DNA of 64,000 nt from Nageia nagi (Eukaryota; Pinophyta), in assembly GCA_050084985.1 (NCBI GenBank), contig JBITNC010000001.1, positions 164,672,001-164,736,000 of the forward strand, given 5' to 3'. The notes below the pieces were generated by a model. The model made no database searches. It saw only the letters and a list, made by a program, of their open reading frames with translations, and was not told the origin of the DNA. Numbering within the stretch: position 1 is the stretch's first letter; each line of letters starts with the position of its first letter. Below, one piece after another: positions 39,765-52,405 of the stretch. The position numbers and the translations under genes are program-made.

Positions 39765-41160
39765 GGAATAAGGTGAGGGTAGAGATCCCTCACCCGATCA
39801 ACTACATACCACTTGGCCTTGTGTGGATGTTGGCCCTTCACTCCGATATGCCACACCTCATGTATGCCACTATGAGATGATCATTTCTTCTTTTCCAATA
39901 CTACATAATCATGTGCTCAGGGGCTAAATCCTCAATTAACGGTAACATAACCTCTTTATCTTCTGCAACTAAGGATGGTTCATACAACTTCAAGTTCTCA
40001 ACATTAATAACAAAATACATTTGCATATAGGGTGGCAATTCTAACTGAAATGCATTGTCTCCAACTTGACCAATAATGGTAAATGGACCATACCTTATTG
40101 GTTTCAACTTCCTTTCCTCACCATGCTGTCTCTCCTTGCTGAGATGAAGCCATACTTGATCCCCAACCTAAAATTTATGATCCACACGATGACAATCATG
40201 CCTCTCTTTATACTTGGCATGAATCTTCTCCAACTATTCTTTTACCTTTTGATGAATCAATCCTATCCTTTCAATAAAATTCTCTTCCCTCTCCTCCTCA
40301 TTATGAAGAACTATATCTCCATCACTTGTTGAAGCAAAAGCCATATCGAAAGGTGATTTTGGCAAATAACCAAAATAAATCTCAAAAGGTGATTTGTTAG
40401 TAGAAAAATGTAAAGCCCGATTATATGCATGTTGTATGTAATTCAAATGCTCATTCCAAGTCTTAGGATGCTTACCACAATAACCCTATAATAGGTGTAC
40501 CACTATCCTATTTACCACCTCTGTTTAACCATCTATCTATGGATGAAAAGTTGTACTCCTCTTTAACTTAGTGTCCATCCTTTTCCACAAAGAAGTCCAA
40601 AATTTTCCAAGAAACTTGGAATCCTTATCAGAAATGATAGAATTAGGAAGACCAAAATGTACCCACACATAAGTAAAGAAAAGATTAGCAGCCTCTTGAC
40701 TTGTCACGATCTTTTTACATGGAATTAGAATACACATCTTACTGAATCTATCCACAACCACATATAAATAATCATGACCTTTCTTAGACATAGGTAAACC
40801 TCTAACAAAATCTATAGAAATACTCTCCCATGTTCATGTAGGCCAATAAATAATCATGACCTTTGCTTACATTGCATAACATACAACCTCTGATATATCT
40901 GGATACATTTTCTTGCATTTTAGGCCAATAACAATACCTTTGTAGATTAGCAAGAGTTTTTCCAACACCAAAGTGTCCTGAAATACGAGAAGTATGAGCT
41001 TTCCTAATCAAATCATTCCTCTCACCATTAGGAATACAAAGTTTGCCCAACTGAAAAAGTAATCCATCATGCAAATGAAAGTCATGATTTCCAACCTCAT
41101 TACCAAGACTCAATCTATGATAGACATTTTGGAAATCAGGATCCACCACATATTGTTATT
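39765..41160 (-). pseudogene. E4 integrase with chromodomain-like tail
   Basis: The integrase zinc-binding part is at 41149-40870 (HTSRISGHFGVGKT, YCYWP, CMLC), open in the same phase as RT. A frame change near 40850 leads into the core: TWESISIDFVRG (first catalytic Asp), YVVVDRFSKM, then SIISDKDSKF (second Asp) and a Glu in the TEVVNR block. The C-terminal part contains YGPFTIIGQVGDNAFQLELP (40107-39901). After the last open stretch, the decayed GVKGQHPHKAKWYVVDRVRDL with a following YPHLI (about 39850-39775) fits the WKG, hydrophobic and W-like layout of a chromodomain. This is what marks E4 as a chromovirus. Confidence 0.85.
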
Positions 41161-41229
41161 TATACCCATCATGCATTAAAGAACTATTTTGTAGAATCAT
41201 AACACTAGCAACTATTGGAGGTCTAGACA

Positions 41230-42568
41230 ACATATCGACAATTTTATTTTGAGTACCCTTATTATACTTAATCAACAAATGAAATTGTTACAAAAATCCC
41301 ATCCAATGAAAGTGCCTAGATTGTTGCAACTTAGATTGTGACTGAAGATATTGCAAGGGTTGATGGTCTGTATGAATTATTGTCTCTTTACCTACCAAAT
41401 AGTGCTTCCATTTTTTAACACTTTGAACTAATGCATACAACTCTTTTTCATAGGTGGGATATTTTCTTACCGCATCGATAAACATTTCCGAGTGATCGCA
41501 AATTGGATGTTTTTCTTGCAATAAAACTACACCCATAGCATAGTCACTAGCATCAGTTTCAATTTCAAAAGGTTTATGAAGATTAGGCAAAGCAAGTACT
41601 GGAGCATTACTAATTTTGTTTTTAAGCAATTCAAAAGCATGTTGTTCTTTCCCTCCCCACTGAAATCCATGACTCTTTCCTGTAAGAGCATGAAGTGGAG
41701 AAGCCATGTAAGAAAAGTTAGCAATAAACTTGCGTAAATACTATACTACCCTAAGAAAACTCCTAGTCTCTGTCATATTAGTGGGAGTAGGCCATTTCAA
41801 CATAGCCTAAATTTTTGTAGGATCTATCCTTAATTGACCTTCACCTACAATGTGGCCAAGATAGATTAAACTCTTCCTGATAAACTCACACTTAGACATC
41901 TTCAAATAGAGTTTTGCTTCCCTTAAAACTTCAAACACTTTACGAATATGCACCACATAATCATTCCAATTATCACTATAGATGAGAATATCATCAAGGT
42001 ACATAATAACAAAATCATCAATGAAAGGCCTTAAAACCTCATTCATTACACGCATGAAAGTAGCAGGAGCATTGCATAATCCAAACGGTAAAACCAACCA
42101 TTCAAACAATCCTTGCCTAGTTTTAAAAGGAGTTTTCCACACATCCTCTTCTTTAACTCGTATTTGATGATAACCACTTCTTAGATCTAATTTTGTGAAA
42201 AGCCTAGCTTTTTGTAATTGATCCATTAAATCATCAATACATGGCAAAGGATATCGATTTTTAACCATGATCTTATTTAGTGCCCTGTAATCAACACACA
42301 TACATCAAGTTCCATCTTTCTTTGGAATTATAACAATAGGAGATCCACATGGTGATGTGCTAGGTCTAATGACTCCTTGATCTAACAATTCCTTGACTTG
42401 TTTCTTAATTTCTTCATTTTCCAAAATAGAATTTCTATATAAGCCAATATTAGGAAGTACAACATCAGGATGTAATTGAATCTCATGTTGTATATCTCTT
42501 TTAGGTGGAAGTTCTTTAGGTACTTGAAATAAATATTCAAATTCAAAATTACATCTTTCTTCTTTGTA
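41230..42568 (-). pseudogene. E4 reverse transcriptase and RNase H
   Basis: RT is nearly intact: VIIPKKDGT, a stop in place of the usual Trp, then MCVDYRALNK and the open run 42301-41807 with FTKLDLRSGYHQIRV, FGLCNAPATFMRVMN and VIMYLDDILIYS, whose YLDD active site is complete. RNase H follows in the same phase (41707-41288) with FEIETDASDYAMG, KELYALVQ and IIHTDHQPL, carrying the expected acidic residues. The phase is unchanged from the protease part upstream. The minus-strand frame at 42588-42382 is a shadow in another phase. Confidence 0.92.
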
Positions 42569-44189
42569 TTATGGTTCACAATCTTCAAGTGCCTTTATGA
42601 TTTCCACTTCATCTTGAGATTTCACTATTGCAAGTATAACCATTTGTCCATTATAGATTAGTCTCTTTGCTTGTCCTGTAGTAATCAAAGAAATATCCTT
42701 TTTCTTGCTTTGATAAGCACTAACCATGTATTCAATTCCATATTTAATGACTCTATTTTTGTTTTCCTTTCTATAAAATAAAGCATCTCTTTTCCATAGA
42801 TAAGGACTACCAAGCATAATCCCACAAATATCCAAATGAACAACATCAAGTAAAACTTCATCAATGTAATCCCTATTAATCCCAAATTGCAACTTGCATT
42901 GTTGTGTTACCTTTAACTTTGAATTTTTATTAACCCATCTCAATGGATATGGGTTTGGATGGGGTTTAGTAGTGAGTGCAAGTGATTTGACATACTTTTT
43001 TGCAATCAAATTAGCTTGAGATCCAGAATCAAACAATGTATCAATCCTAGTCTTCTTAGCTTGCACCTTGATGTGAAAAAGTTCAATGTTCTTCTTTTCC
43101 TCATCTTCATTAGGTGTATTATGCAAAACCATGCATGCTATTTTATCATCTACATCTAAACCATCCTCAATTTCTTTAGTAATAGTATTTGTTTGCTTTC
43201 TTTGACCTTTAGGTTTAGGGCATAATTCACGATGCAATTTCCAACATTTAGCCTCTAAATGACCTTCTTTATGACAATGTGCACATACATCTTTATACTT
43301 ATCTTTTTGTGTAGTAGACATAGTTTTCTTTTTCCCCTTTCCTTTGTTCTTTTTAGAATCATTATTACTATTGTTATTGGAAGCATTGTTTTTTTTTCCC
43401 ATTCTTAACATATTTTCCCCTTTCTTCTAAGTGAGTGGCTTGTACACAAACTTTATCCAAATCATTTGGATCAAACATCAAAATTGTATGCCTTAAATAA
43501 TTATGCAAACCACCAATATACTTAAGAAGAGTAGCTCTTCTTTGGAATTTCGTAGTGTATTCTTGCACACTTTGCCCTTTGCCTTGACGGAAAGTTTGCC
43601 ATTCCATGATTGCCTTTTGTCAATAACCCAAAGGATAAAATTGATTTCTAATCAATTGTACAAAATGGGTCCAAGAAGTATTACAAGCTTGAATAGATTC
43701 ATTCTTACTTTGTAAACAACTTTCCCACCAAACAAGTGCATTACCACTCATTTTAAGAGTTGCTAATTGGATTTTATCCTCATCTCTTACAATTCTTTGA
43801 ATTCTACAATATACTTCAATTTGTTTAATCTAATGGTCTAATTTCTCAGCATTCACTTCTCCAATAAAAGTAGGCAAATCAAATTTAACTTCCAATTTCA
43901 AAGGAGAACTTTGAAAAACACTATGTGTAACATCATTGTCAATTTTATTACATTCACTTGTTTCACCTTCATTTTTCTTGTTTTGTTGTTCTTGAAAATG
44001 TTGGAATTGTAGAGACATTTTCTAAAACATTATGGCAAGATCAGCAATTTGCTTTTCCACATTAGATCCTCCTTCATTGGCCATGGCTCTAAACTCTCTT
44101 TTCTTCTTTAGCCAAACTCTAGAACCAATTTCTGGATCCTCCTCCATAAATTCTCCTTCTCCTTTCTTGCTTTGTGACCTGGTATACAT
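42569..44189 (-). pseudogene. E4 gag and protease
   Basis: A likely start at 44189 gives MYTRSQSKKGEGEF, a typical chromovirus gag opening, 82 bp after the LTR. The capsid part continues in that phase to 43374 (FDLPTFIGEVNAEKLDH, WQTFRQGKGQSVQEYTTKF). A 9-A homopolymer (about 43389-43397) then shifts the frame into the long open piece 43411-42569 (280 codons). That piece has an Asn/Lys-rich stretch, the zinc knuckle CAHCHKEGHLEAKC and a protease with FDSGSQANLI, whose catalytic Asp-Ser-Gly is intact. At least two stops interrupt the capsid part. Not functional as read, though close to it. Confidence 0.92.
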
Positions 44190-44252
44190 GCAAGAACACT
44201 TTCCAAACACCAACAACAATCTCAAAAATAGAGGTTAGCCCAATGATTTCAA

Positions 44253-44267
44253 CTTGCTCTAATACCA
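44253..44267 (-). other. E4 primer-binding site
   Basis: Minus strand TGGTATTAGAGCAAG, 4 nt after the LTR end, matches the complement of initiator-Met tRNA (TGGTATCAGAGC) with one change. This primer is typical of plant chromoviruses. Confidence 0.85.
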
Positions 44268-44271
44268 AACT

Positions 44272-45441
44272 TGATCCTTAAACCATAATATTAAAATTTC
44301 CAATTTAACCTTTCCAAATGAATCAATTCACACTTAAAACTATTAAGTGCTTGTGAAGGAAAATCGGGAATAAACTTGTAAACATAGAGAAGAGAAAAGC
44401 ATTCACCATAGAAGAGACAAGCAAAATTTATCCTGGTTCACCCAATGTGGGCTACATCCAGCTCAAAAGCTCTCTACTATCAATGGGTGGAATCACTTTA
44501 CAAGGCCTTCAAGGTCCTTCAAAACCTCCTCTCACATTCATAACATAATCCTAGCTCTAAAAATCACAACAAAACTGAAACACTTCTCGAAATCCTCCTT
44601 CTCCTTTCTCCTGTACAATTTGCTCACCTTTTATACAATTTTTGGAGCTAAAATTGGAGAGAATTACAACTAGGAAATTCAACAAAAAACTTATTTTCAA
44701 ATACCCATTAACTTCCTTGATCTTCCTATCAAATTTGGGCTCAAATGGTTGCAAAAATCTCCTAAAAATGAGCTCTAAAACTGAAAACCATTCTCTCTAG
44801 ACTGTTACTGGCTTAAAAATTAACTCAACCTAAAAATAGGACCTTAGGCAAATAAAAAATCATGAAAAACCTTTGAAAAATACCAAAATACATTAAAATA
44901 TTCCAAAACTTGGTGGGTGCACTGTGGTGCATTCTGGGACAAAGTCAACCACTGTTGATTGGTGGCTAGGCTGATTGGGCAAGCTTGCATGGGTGGTCTA
45001 GCTCACATGGATGCATACAGGTGGCTTGGTGGTCATGTGAGTTGGTTGGAAACATTGGCGAGTCATGGTCAACCAGTCAACCTCCTTCACCAGCCTCGTC
45101 ACCTCCAACGTGGTCTGACTCACCTCCACGTGACACTTGACTCCATGCTAGCTGTTGGCTTCGTGGTGGTAGGTGGGTCTATCATGTTTCCTCTAATGTG
45201 GTTTGGCGGGTCCTTGTCCTGCCTACATGGGCTGTACAGTGGCAGGTGGGTCCCACCATATATTTTTTTAATCTTTTTTTTTTTTCAAAAATACACAAAC
45301 TGGACTTAATGCCATAACTTCCACATACAGACTCGGATTCTCGATATAAAAGAAGCATCGAAAAGTTGAAGATAATATGATCACAATGAACATAATGAAA
45401 TGGAGATTACTAAATGTTGAAAGGATCCAAATTTTAGATCA
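44272..45441 (-). repeat. E4 5' LTR
   Basis: 1170 bp, bounded by TGATCC ... AGATCA. It pairs with 38525-39714 and is followed by the target duplication ATATT. Confidence 0.93.
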
Positions 45442-45446
45442 ATATT

Positions 45447-46954
45447 ATATGGAGCATATGGGATGAACTTACTTGATTCCACTTGTTGATGTGTTCTAAA
45501 ATGTTGAGTAGCCTTTTCTTTATGATAATTAGTAATAAAAGGATATCTTAATGTACTAGGTCTCTCTTTCTTTGGAACTTCTTTTCTAGTTGCAATGAGG
45601 TTTATTTTAATCGGGGTATTAGTACCTAAATTTTGAGAAATAGTACCTAGATTTAATGGAACTTAATGTTATTGGTTCTGAGGTTGAGCTAAGTGAGTTT
45701 TAGCTTTCTTAGGTTCAAGTTGTACTTGAGTGGATGTTCGATATTGCTAAGTTGCTTGGGGTTGTTGTGGAACTATTGAATAAGTTGCTCTAGTTTAAAC
45801 ATAATTTACTTACTCTTTAGCATATCTTGGAAGCCAAAAGTTCACCATTGTGAGATTAATAGCAAGATTTGATGCAAGTTCCACCATCTGGTTAGAATGT
45901 AATCCTAAGTACTAATGTTGATACATTGCACATGAATCTAAAAAGTGAGGAGCTAAACATGGTGGACACCATTCCATAATGCCCAAAGGAACACTATCTA
46001 CAAAACTAGTCATAACAACATTTTCAATTATTTTGGATGGATTTATCTATTTTGGTTAGTTGACTTTAGGCTTGAATCTTGGTTGATACTGATTATCATA
46101 TCTTGTGTAATTAAAACCATGATTCTACCTTTCTTACAAAATGAGCTTATTGGTTAGATTCTTAATAGTTACCTCCAACTACCTTATTCTTTCCTCTTCT
46201 TGAGATTTAGGTTTAGCACCAGTACTTATGGATGCAAGAGTGGGTAATGCTGGTAACTAGTTTTGGACAATAGGTTTGGAGGTGGTAAGGCCAAAACTCT
46301 AGGGTGACCTAATTGTGGAGCCTATTTAGGAGGTAAATTTAGAAATAAAGGCATGATTATTCTAGGTTGCATTTTACCAAAGGATACCAGGGTATGTTCT
46401 ATGATTTTTGCTATTTTGTAAACATGTGAGAATATATCTCCTGACATAATAATGAGCATATCGAGGTCAAGAAGGAAAGCCTTCTTGTAATACACTAGAG
46501 CTTGTGCATTTGTTGGTCTAATCTTTACTGGTATGGATTTCCATGTTCTTTCAAATTTGATATTAAAATTATCAATGGATTTATGAGGATATCTTTTAAT
46601 ACGTGCTATAAGGCTAAGGAACATGCTATCATCACCATTTGTAGCAAATATTTTAATTAAATCCTAACATAACTCTTCCCATGAATTTATAGATTGGGGG
46701 GTAAGAGTTTTGAACCACTCAGCTACTTTTCCCTCAAAAGAGTGTGATAGTAATCTAGTCATCATGATTTCATTAGTAATATCAAAGTTTGAAGCCAACA
46801 AAGATATGTATTAATAATGTTCATATGGTGTCTTTTCAAAGCCATCATATTTGGGCAACACTTTGAAAGTTGCTTGAGGTATAGGAGGGTAATTAGCACT
46901 AACAACCAAAGAATGACCATTATTCTAGGTAGGAAAATCTATTGGTTGAGCCAT
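45447..46954 (-). pseudogene. E3 gag
   Basis: A probable start at 46954 reads MAQPIDFPT. Further on: LPKYDGFEKTPYEHY, LLSHSFEGKVAEWFKTL and SINSWEEL, the standard retrotransposon capsid layout of Athila/Tat gag, then the open piece 46624-46322 (IARIKRYPHKSIDNFNIKFE). Several stops. The C-terminal part runs to 45447, where E4 cuts it; the frame resumes at 38519 with PYRMTMFDALKIP. No zinc knuckle is evident. Confidence 0.8.
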
Positions 46955-47306
46955 ACCTGGAGTATGGATAGGAGACAAAGGATTTTTAGGGATTGAGTCA
47001 AATACAACTAAAAATGGTATTTCCCTTATGGGGACCAAAGAAGATACAACCTAAGAAATCTTTCACCTAGTCCTCTTATGAGAAACTAAAAGCTCTTGAA
47101 ATCTAGGCTATCTAAGGGAATTTTTGGTACTACTTCAAGTTAGTCTACATTTTGGAGGTGCCAGGGTTCAAAACATTGATTGGTTGATAACAAAGTCACC
47201 AATAAGGTTAAAAGAACCTTATAATCTTGAAATATTTAATTGATATCCCACCATACAAGGCTATTAGGCCTAACTACACTCGCTAAATATGAAATTTAGC
47301 TTGTTT

Positions 47307-47324
47307 ATCCCATCAAGCATGCCA
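47307..47324 (-). other. Possible E3 primer-binding site
   Basis: Minus strand TGGCATGCTTGATGGGAT lies about 18 bp inside the LTR edge. It resembles the TGGCGCC-type primer site of plant Ty3/gypsy elements after CG loss. Weak match. Confidence 0.35.
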
Positions 47325-47341
47325 AAAATGGAACTTGCTAC

Positions 47342-49085
47342 TATTGATTGGTATAGTGTAACCTCAAAGTGTTTGTCTGGTTATGTTCTCCACTACTCAT
47401 AATGGTAGGTTCTTTGAAAGAGCAGAAGGTGGTGGGGATGCATTTTTGTTGGCTTTTTGCTCAATCTTCTATTTATAGGCTAGTTCCTATCTATATTTAA
47501 GGCTTAAAGTAACTGGAAAGAAATGAAAGGATAAAGACTTATAGGAAAGAGATAAGTAAATAAAATGAGATTTAAAATAAGAAATATAAAACCTAAGCAT
47601 TGCAGCATGGGCAACAATCCATGACCAAGATCAAGAATAGCAAGCTATCTCACATCTATGGTCTCACAATCATAATACCATAATTTGAAGAAACAATTTC
47701 ACACATAACATCCAAAAAAGCAATAAACAGCCACTTTGTTGTAAGAGGGCAAAGCATTATCTATTTGTATTATCATATGTGAATATATCTTACAAATTTG
47801 GATAAATTTGTTAGAATGTCTAACCTTTTTTATCTCTAAAAGTTAGCTATTTATACATCCTTCCCCCTTCTTGGGTGGTTATGTTTCATTAATATACATA
47901 ATTGATCGCATTGAATGAAGCAATTAAGATAGCACTATTTACAATAAATACCATAACTATGTTAGATTATACAGTGAATAAGTACTAATCAACATGACCA
48001 TCTGGGAATTTGTAATTTCTAAATAGTCATGTCCATAGAGCCATAATCCTTATGAAATGTCATTGATTGCTCTTTTTTGGCCTTGTAGTTGATTAAACAT
48101 GGCACTGTAGCTATCTAAATAATTATTTATCTACAAATTGATGGGCATAATTTGGCACTATGCTCTGTTAATTGCTATCTACTTCTTTGCAACCTTTATG
48201 ATCTTTATTGTAGATGTGCGTAATCAAAGTAATGGTGGTTGGTAAACATTATGTCAACTTGGTTCAAGAAGAAACTACCACTATTATTTGGAAATGAGTC
48301 GATGTCAACACATTAACAGGGCATTGAGGGTCAAACACTTAAGATAAAATGGACTCAGGTGTTCCATCTTATGCATTACTCTTACCTTAGCTTGGTGGGT
48401 TCTATTTTCTTCATCTAGGTTTTGTTGATGATCTAGCTCTTTTGAGACCTATTGATTTCAATTTAAAAAATGTGATATCATCACTTAGAATCGGTGGGCT
48501 TTATTTGATGTCTTCATGAATCTTCACCCACCATTGCTTATTTTGGGACCTGTTGATTTCAATCAAAAATTATGATGTCATCACTTAGAATCAGTGAGCT
48601 CTATTTGATGTCTTGGATCTAAATTTATACAACTCCTAGACATTCATTTTTACAATTCTTAAAAACTCTAAGGGAATGAATATAACTCTCGAACACTTGT
48701 ATTTACAATTCTTGAGCACTCCAAGATAAAGAAATGAGAATAGAAGGAATTGGTAAGAATAAAAAAATTTACAACTCCTTAAGACTTGTATTTACATAAC
48801 TCTTAGGCATTCTAAGGGAATGAATATAACTCTTAAACACTTGTATTTACAATTCTTGAGCACTTTAAGAGAAAGAAAATAACTCCTAGACACTCTTATT
48901 TACAATTCTCAAGCACTCTAAGAGAAAGAAAATAACTCCCAAACACTTGTATTTACAATTCCTAGGCACTCTAAGAGAAAAAAAATTACTTCTAGACACT
49001 CTTAAGAGAGAATATAAGGAATTGATAAGAATAAAAGAATAATTTTGTATTACCCCAATTCAGAATGTAATTCTAAAAGAATACA
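47342..49085 (-). repeat. E3 5' LTR
   Basis: 1744 bp, starting on the minus strand with TGTATTCTTTTAG and ending CCAATCAATA. Contains about seven internal tandem units (48629-49010) and, on the minus strand, a TATAAATAGAAG box near 47468-47478. It pairs with 28113-29978. Confidence 0.88.
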
Positions 49086-49090
49086 CATTT

Positions 49091-51690
49091 TAGATCAAGT
49101 TCCATCAAAGATGTGTCTTATACAAATGTGTGTTCTAGAGGCAATCTTTAGCACCATCATCTAGGGAACCTTAACCACAAGAGTATTCAAGTCATGAAAG
49201 ACCAAAAACTTGTGGAAGGTTTGCCTTCAATTTCTCCTTCGATTGGTCTATGTGAGAAGTGCATTCTTGGCAAGATGCATAGATAAAGGTTTGAAAAAGG
49301 CAACAAGAGCATCTCAACCTCTTCAACTTATGCATTAAGATTTGATGGGTTCATTTCAAATTAAGTTGCTTGGAGGAGCATATTACATCTTGACCTTCAT
49401 TGATGACTTTAGTAGGATGACCTTTGGGTATTTACTTGAGCACAAGGATCAAACCTTTGAGAGTTTTAAGATTTTTAAGGCCTTTGTTGAGAATCAAACT
49501 AATGTTAAAATTAGATAATGAAGAAGAATACAATAGCAATAAGTCCAATGACTATTATTCTAAGTATGGATTCAAGAGGTAATTTACGATTCCTTATACT
49601 TCTCAATAGAATGGTGTTGCCAAAAGAAAAAATATAACAATTATGGAAATGGTTAGATGCATGATGGGTAATCTTCCTAGTTTCTTATGGGATGAAGTAG
49701 TAAGCATTGCTATTTACACCTTGAATAGGTGTCCCAAAAAACCCATTTAGTGTAAAACTCCTTTTGATTCATGGTCAAGAAGAAAACCTAACATTTCACA
49801 CCTTACGGTGTTTGGTTATGAAGCATTCTCCTACATTATTTCTTGAAAAAAGAAAAAGTTAGATAAAAAAGCTAAAAATGCATCTTTGTGGGTTATGATA
49901 GTTAGCATGGAGGTTATAAGCTCTACTCTTCATCCTACAAAGTCATGTTTATTTCAAAAAATGTAAAGTTCAATGAACTTCTTGAGAAATCTACTTCTAA
50001 TGAGGATGTTGATGATCTAGAAGTCTCTTTAGTTGCACCTAGCTAGTTAGATATTGATGTAGACAAGTCACCTCAGGAACAAAACTCTTGAACTCAAAGG
50101 GTAACAAGGAGCATGACCTTAAACAAATCATTATTTGACAAGATTGACAATAAGCATGAGCCTTAAACCTTCAAATAAGCTTGTAAGCATGAGTGTTGGA
50201 TGGAAGCCATGAAATTGGAGTACGAGGCACTTATGAAAAATAAAACTTGGGATTTGGTTCCTTATCCCAATGAGAAGAATATGATTAGCAATAAGTGGAT
50301 CTTTAAGGTCAAGTTCAATTTTATTGGAGATATTAAGAAATACAAGGAAAAGTTAGTAGCTAATGGTTTTGCTCAAAAATATGATGTAGATTATGAAGAA
50401 ACCTTTGCTCTTGTGGCATAAATGCCTACTATGAGAATTATCTTTGCTCTTTCTATAGCTCAAGGATGGAAAGTTTTTCAACTTGACATCAAGAGTGCAG
50501 TACTCAATGGTGACTTAGATATGGAAATCTTCTAGAATCAACCAAAAGGGTTCATTATGTAAGGCAAAGAATCCTTTATGTGCAACCTAAATAAGTCATT
50601 GTATGGACTTAAGTAAGCACCTAGAGCCTGGTATAAAAAGATTTTAAGGTATTTTGTAGAATTGGTTTCTCTAAGTATTTTTTTTAACTTCGATCTATAT
50701 GTGTTCAATCAAAGAAAAGACATAGTCTTGATTCTCCTTTATGTGGATGATCTTCTGATAATTGGAAATAATGATGAAATCATTCAAAAATGCATATACA
50801 AACTTAAGGCAACAATTGAAATGATTGATATTAGTCTCTTGCATTCCTATCTTGGAATGTAAGTGTATCAATACAAGGATTGTACTTATCTCAATCAATC
50901 TAAGTATATATCAAACATCTTACAAAAGTTTGAAATTGAGGAATGTAGATATGCTACGATCCCATTCTCTCCTGGAATCATTATTTCTCTAAGCTCCAAC
51001 TCTCAATTGGTTGATGCTATAGCTTACAAGTAATTAATTGGTAGTTTTTTGTATTTAACTATTTCTAGGTTAGATATTACCTTTTCAATGAATCTGATAG
51101 CATGATTCATGCAAAAACCATATGTTGAGCACCTCAATGTTGTTAAGCAAATCTTGAGGTATGTTGCAGGGAATAAGGATCTTGATCTCAAATATTCTAA
51201 GTTTCCCTTATTTGTTCTCTCTAGATTCTCATATTCTGACTATGGAGAAGATAGAGATGATAGGAAATCAACCTCTACATATGTGTTTAGCATTGGTTCA
51301 GGTGCTATCTCTTGGGACTCCAAGAAGCGGCCTACTATTTCTCTTTCCACCATAGAAGCTAAATACCATGCCATGTCTGTTGTAGCCCTAGAAGCTATAT
51401 GGATATGGCATCTTTTGAAAGAAATTGGATATGAGTAAGTTGTCTCATCTTTGATTTCTTTAGATAATCAATCAGCTATTTCTTTGGCTAAGAATCATAT
51501 ATTTCATTAGAGAACAAAACATGTGGAAATCCATGCCCATTTTATCAAGAAAAAAGTTCTTAATGGCATCATACACCTAGAGTATTGTCCATTCACCTTG
51601 AATTCTGTTGATTTGTCACCAAGTCCCTCTTGAAATCTTTATTCTGTAAGCTTAAGGATGTTATTAGGCTGCTAAAGTTTCCCTCAAAGG
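49091..51690 (+). pseudogene. E2 integrase, RT and RNase H
   Basis: Continues the E2 frame cut at 28112. It shows an integrase zinc region (NLNHKSIQ, CEKCILGKMHR), a core with FIDDFSRMTFGYLLEHKDQTFE, then RT: the open piece 50200-50421 (EYEALMKNKTWDLVPYPNEKN), LLYVDDLLI with intact YVDD near 50740, and RNase H in the open piece 51109-51438 (DRDDRKSTSTYVFSIGSGAISW). Many stops; an integrase segment near 49510 has lost the second catalytic Asp region by deletion. The end near 51690 overlaps a purine tract. E5 is the reference for alignment. Confidence 0.9.
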
Positions 51691-52405
51691 GAAGTGAAGT
51701 TTGAATTCTTATGTTGAATTTATATTTGTGATGATAACTTAACCCCTAGGAAGATTTTATGCTATATGGTGTTGATTTTATTGTACACCTTCATGGTAAG
51801 TTCGCTCTGCATTAGGAACTTGTAAAATTTTTTAAAGCAAAAATATTGGACAATCTAACACTATTTAGTTATCCATGTGTGAGGAACTCTTATGTGTCTT
51901 TTGACACTATTCAATTATCCATATGTGAGGAACTCATATGTACATGCTTTATTTTGTAATGATAATCAACACATATTTTATATATAGCAAGTGACTATGA
52001 GTTTTAGCTTGGCATCTTCGTAATCACTTATAGTGCACCATTGATCAGTTCATGATGGCATTTGAGTGATTCATATATCTTTGTTTATATGAATATGTTG
52101 CATCTAACTGATCTTGTTATTTGAGCTTCTTATGACTTGTAGGTTCCTTTGAGATTGCAAGTTACTCTATGTATGCAAGCTCTTGGAGACTCTTCATGAC
52201 TTCCAATTGGATGACTACTTTATGTACATTGAAACCAATTGTGGTAAATGATTGAATTTGGAAAAGTAGTGAGTCTCAAACTAGATCTTTCTTACTTCAC
52301 AAATATGTAAAAAGTTCTCATCTCCATTATATCTATTTGGAGAACTCTTTTACTTTTTTTTCTTCTCTCTTATTCGCTCTATCCCAATATTGCATTAAGG
52401 GGGAG
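51691..52405 (+). other. E2 3' untranslated region
   Basis: Holds one copy of the CTTCATGGTAAGTTCGCT unit (near 51788), two TTATCCATATGTGAGGAACT-like units (51870-51945) and the GTGACTATGAG ... TTGGCATCTTCG block (51990-52060) shared with E1 and E5. It ends in the polypurine tract TTAAGGGGGAG (52395-52405). Confidence 0.8.

Larger units (their letters stand above)
38525..45441 (-). mobile_element. E4: Ty3/gypsy chromovirus nested in E3
   Basis: 6917 bp with two LTRs (38525-39714 and 44272-45441), perfect target duplication ATATT (38520-38524 and 45442-45446), a tRNA-iMet-like primer site and a polypurine tract, all consistent with minus-strand transcription. The coding order is gag, zinc knuckle, protease, RT, RNase H, integrase and a chromodomain-like tail. 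Only two frame changes and a moderate number of stops separate the parts, so E4 is the youngest of the E2/E3/E4 nest, as its position requires. Confidence 0.95.
28113..49085 (-). mobile_element. E3: Tat-like Ty3/gypsy retrotransposon nested in E2 and split by E4
   Basis: 20,973 bp starting TGTTGATTGG and ending AATACA on the + strand, flanked by CATTG (28108-28112) and CATTT (49086-49090), a one-mismatch target duplication. Joining the two sides restores the E2 frame as judged against E5. The element reads on the minus strand: 5' LTR 49085-47342, gag 46954-45447, [E4], protease/pol 38519-34290, an extra reading-frame region 34000-29990, and 3' LTR 29978-28113. RT and RNase H are of the Athila/Tat type. 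Unlike E0, the archaeal-type RNase H lies before RT. Confidence 0.9.

Noticed and set aside
28113-49085. Two or more independent insertions in E2 instead of one element
   Set aside because: One target duplication, colinear LTRs at both ends and continuous gag-pol order around E4 are best explained by a single E3 insertion.
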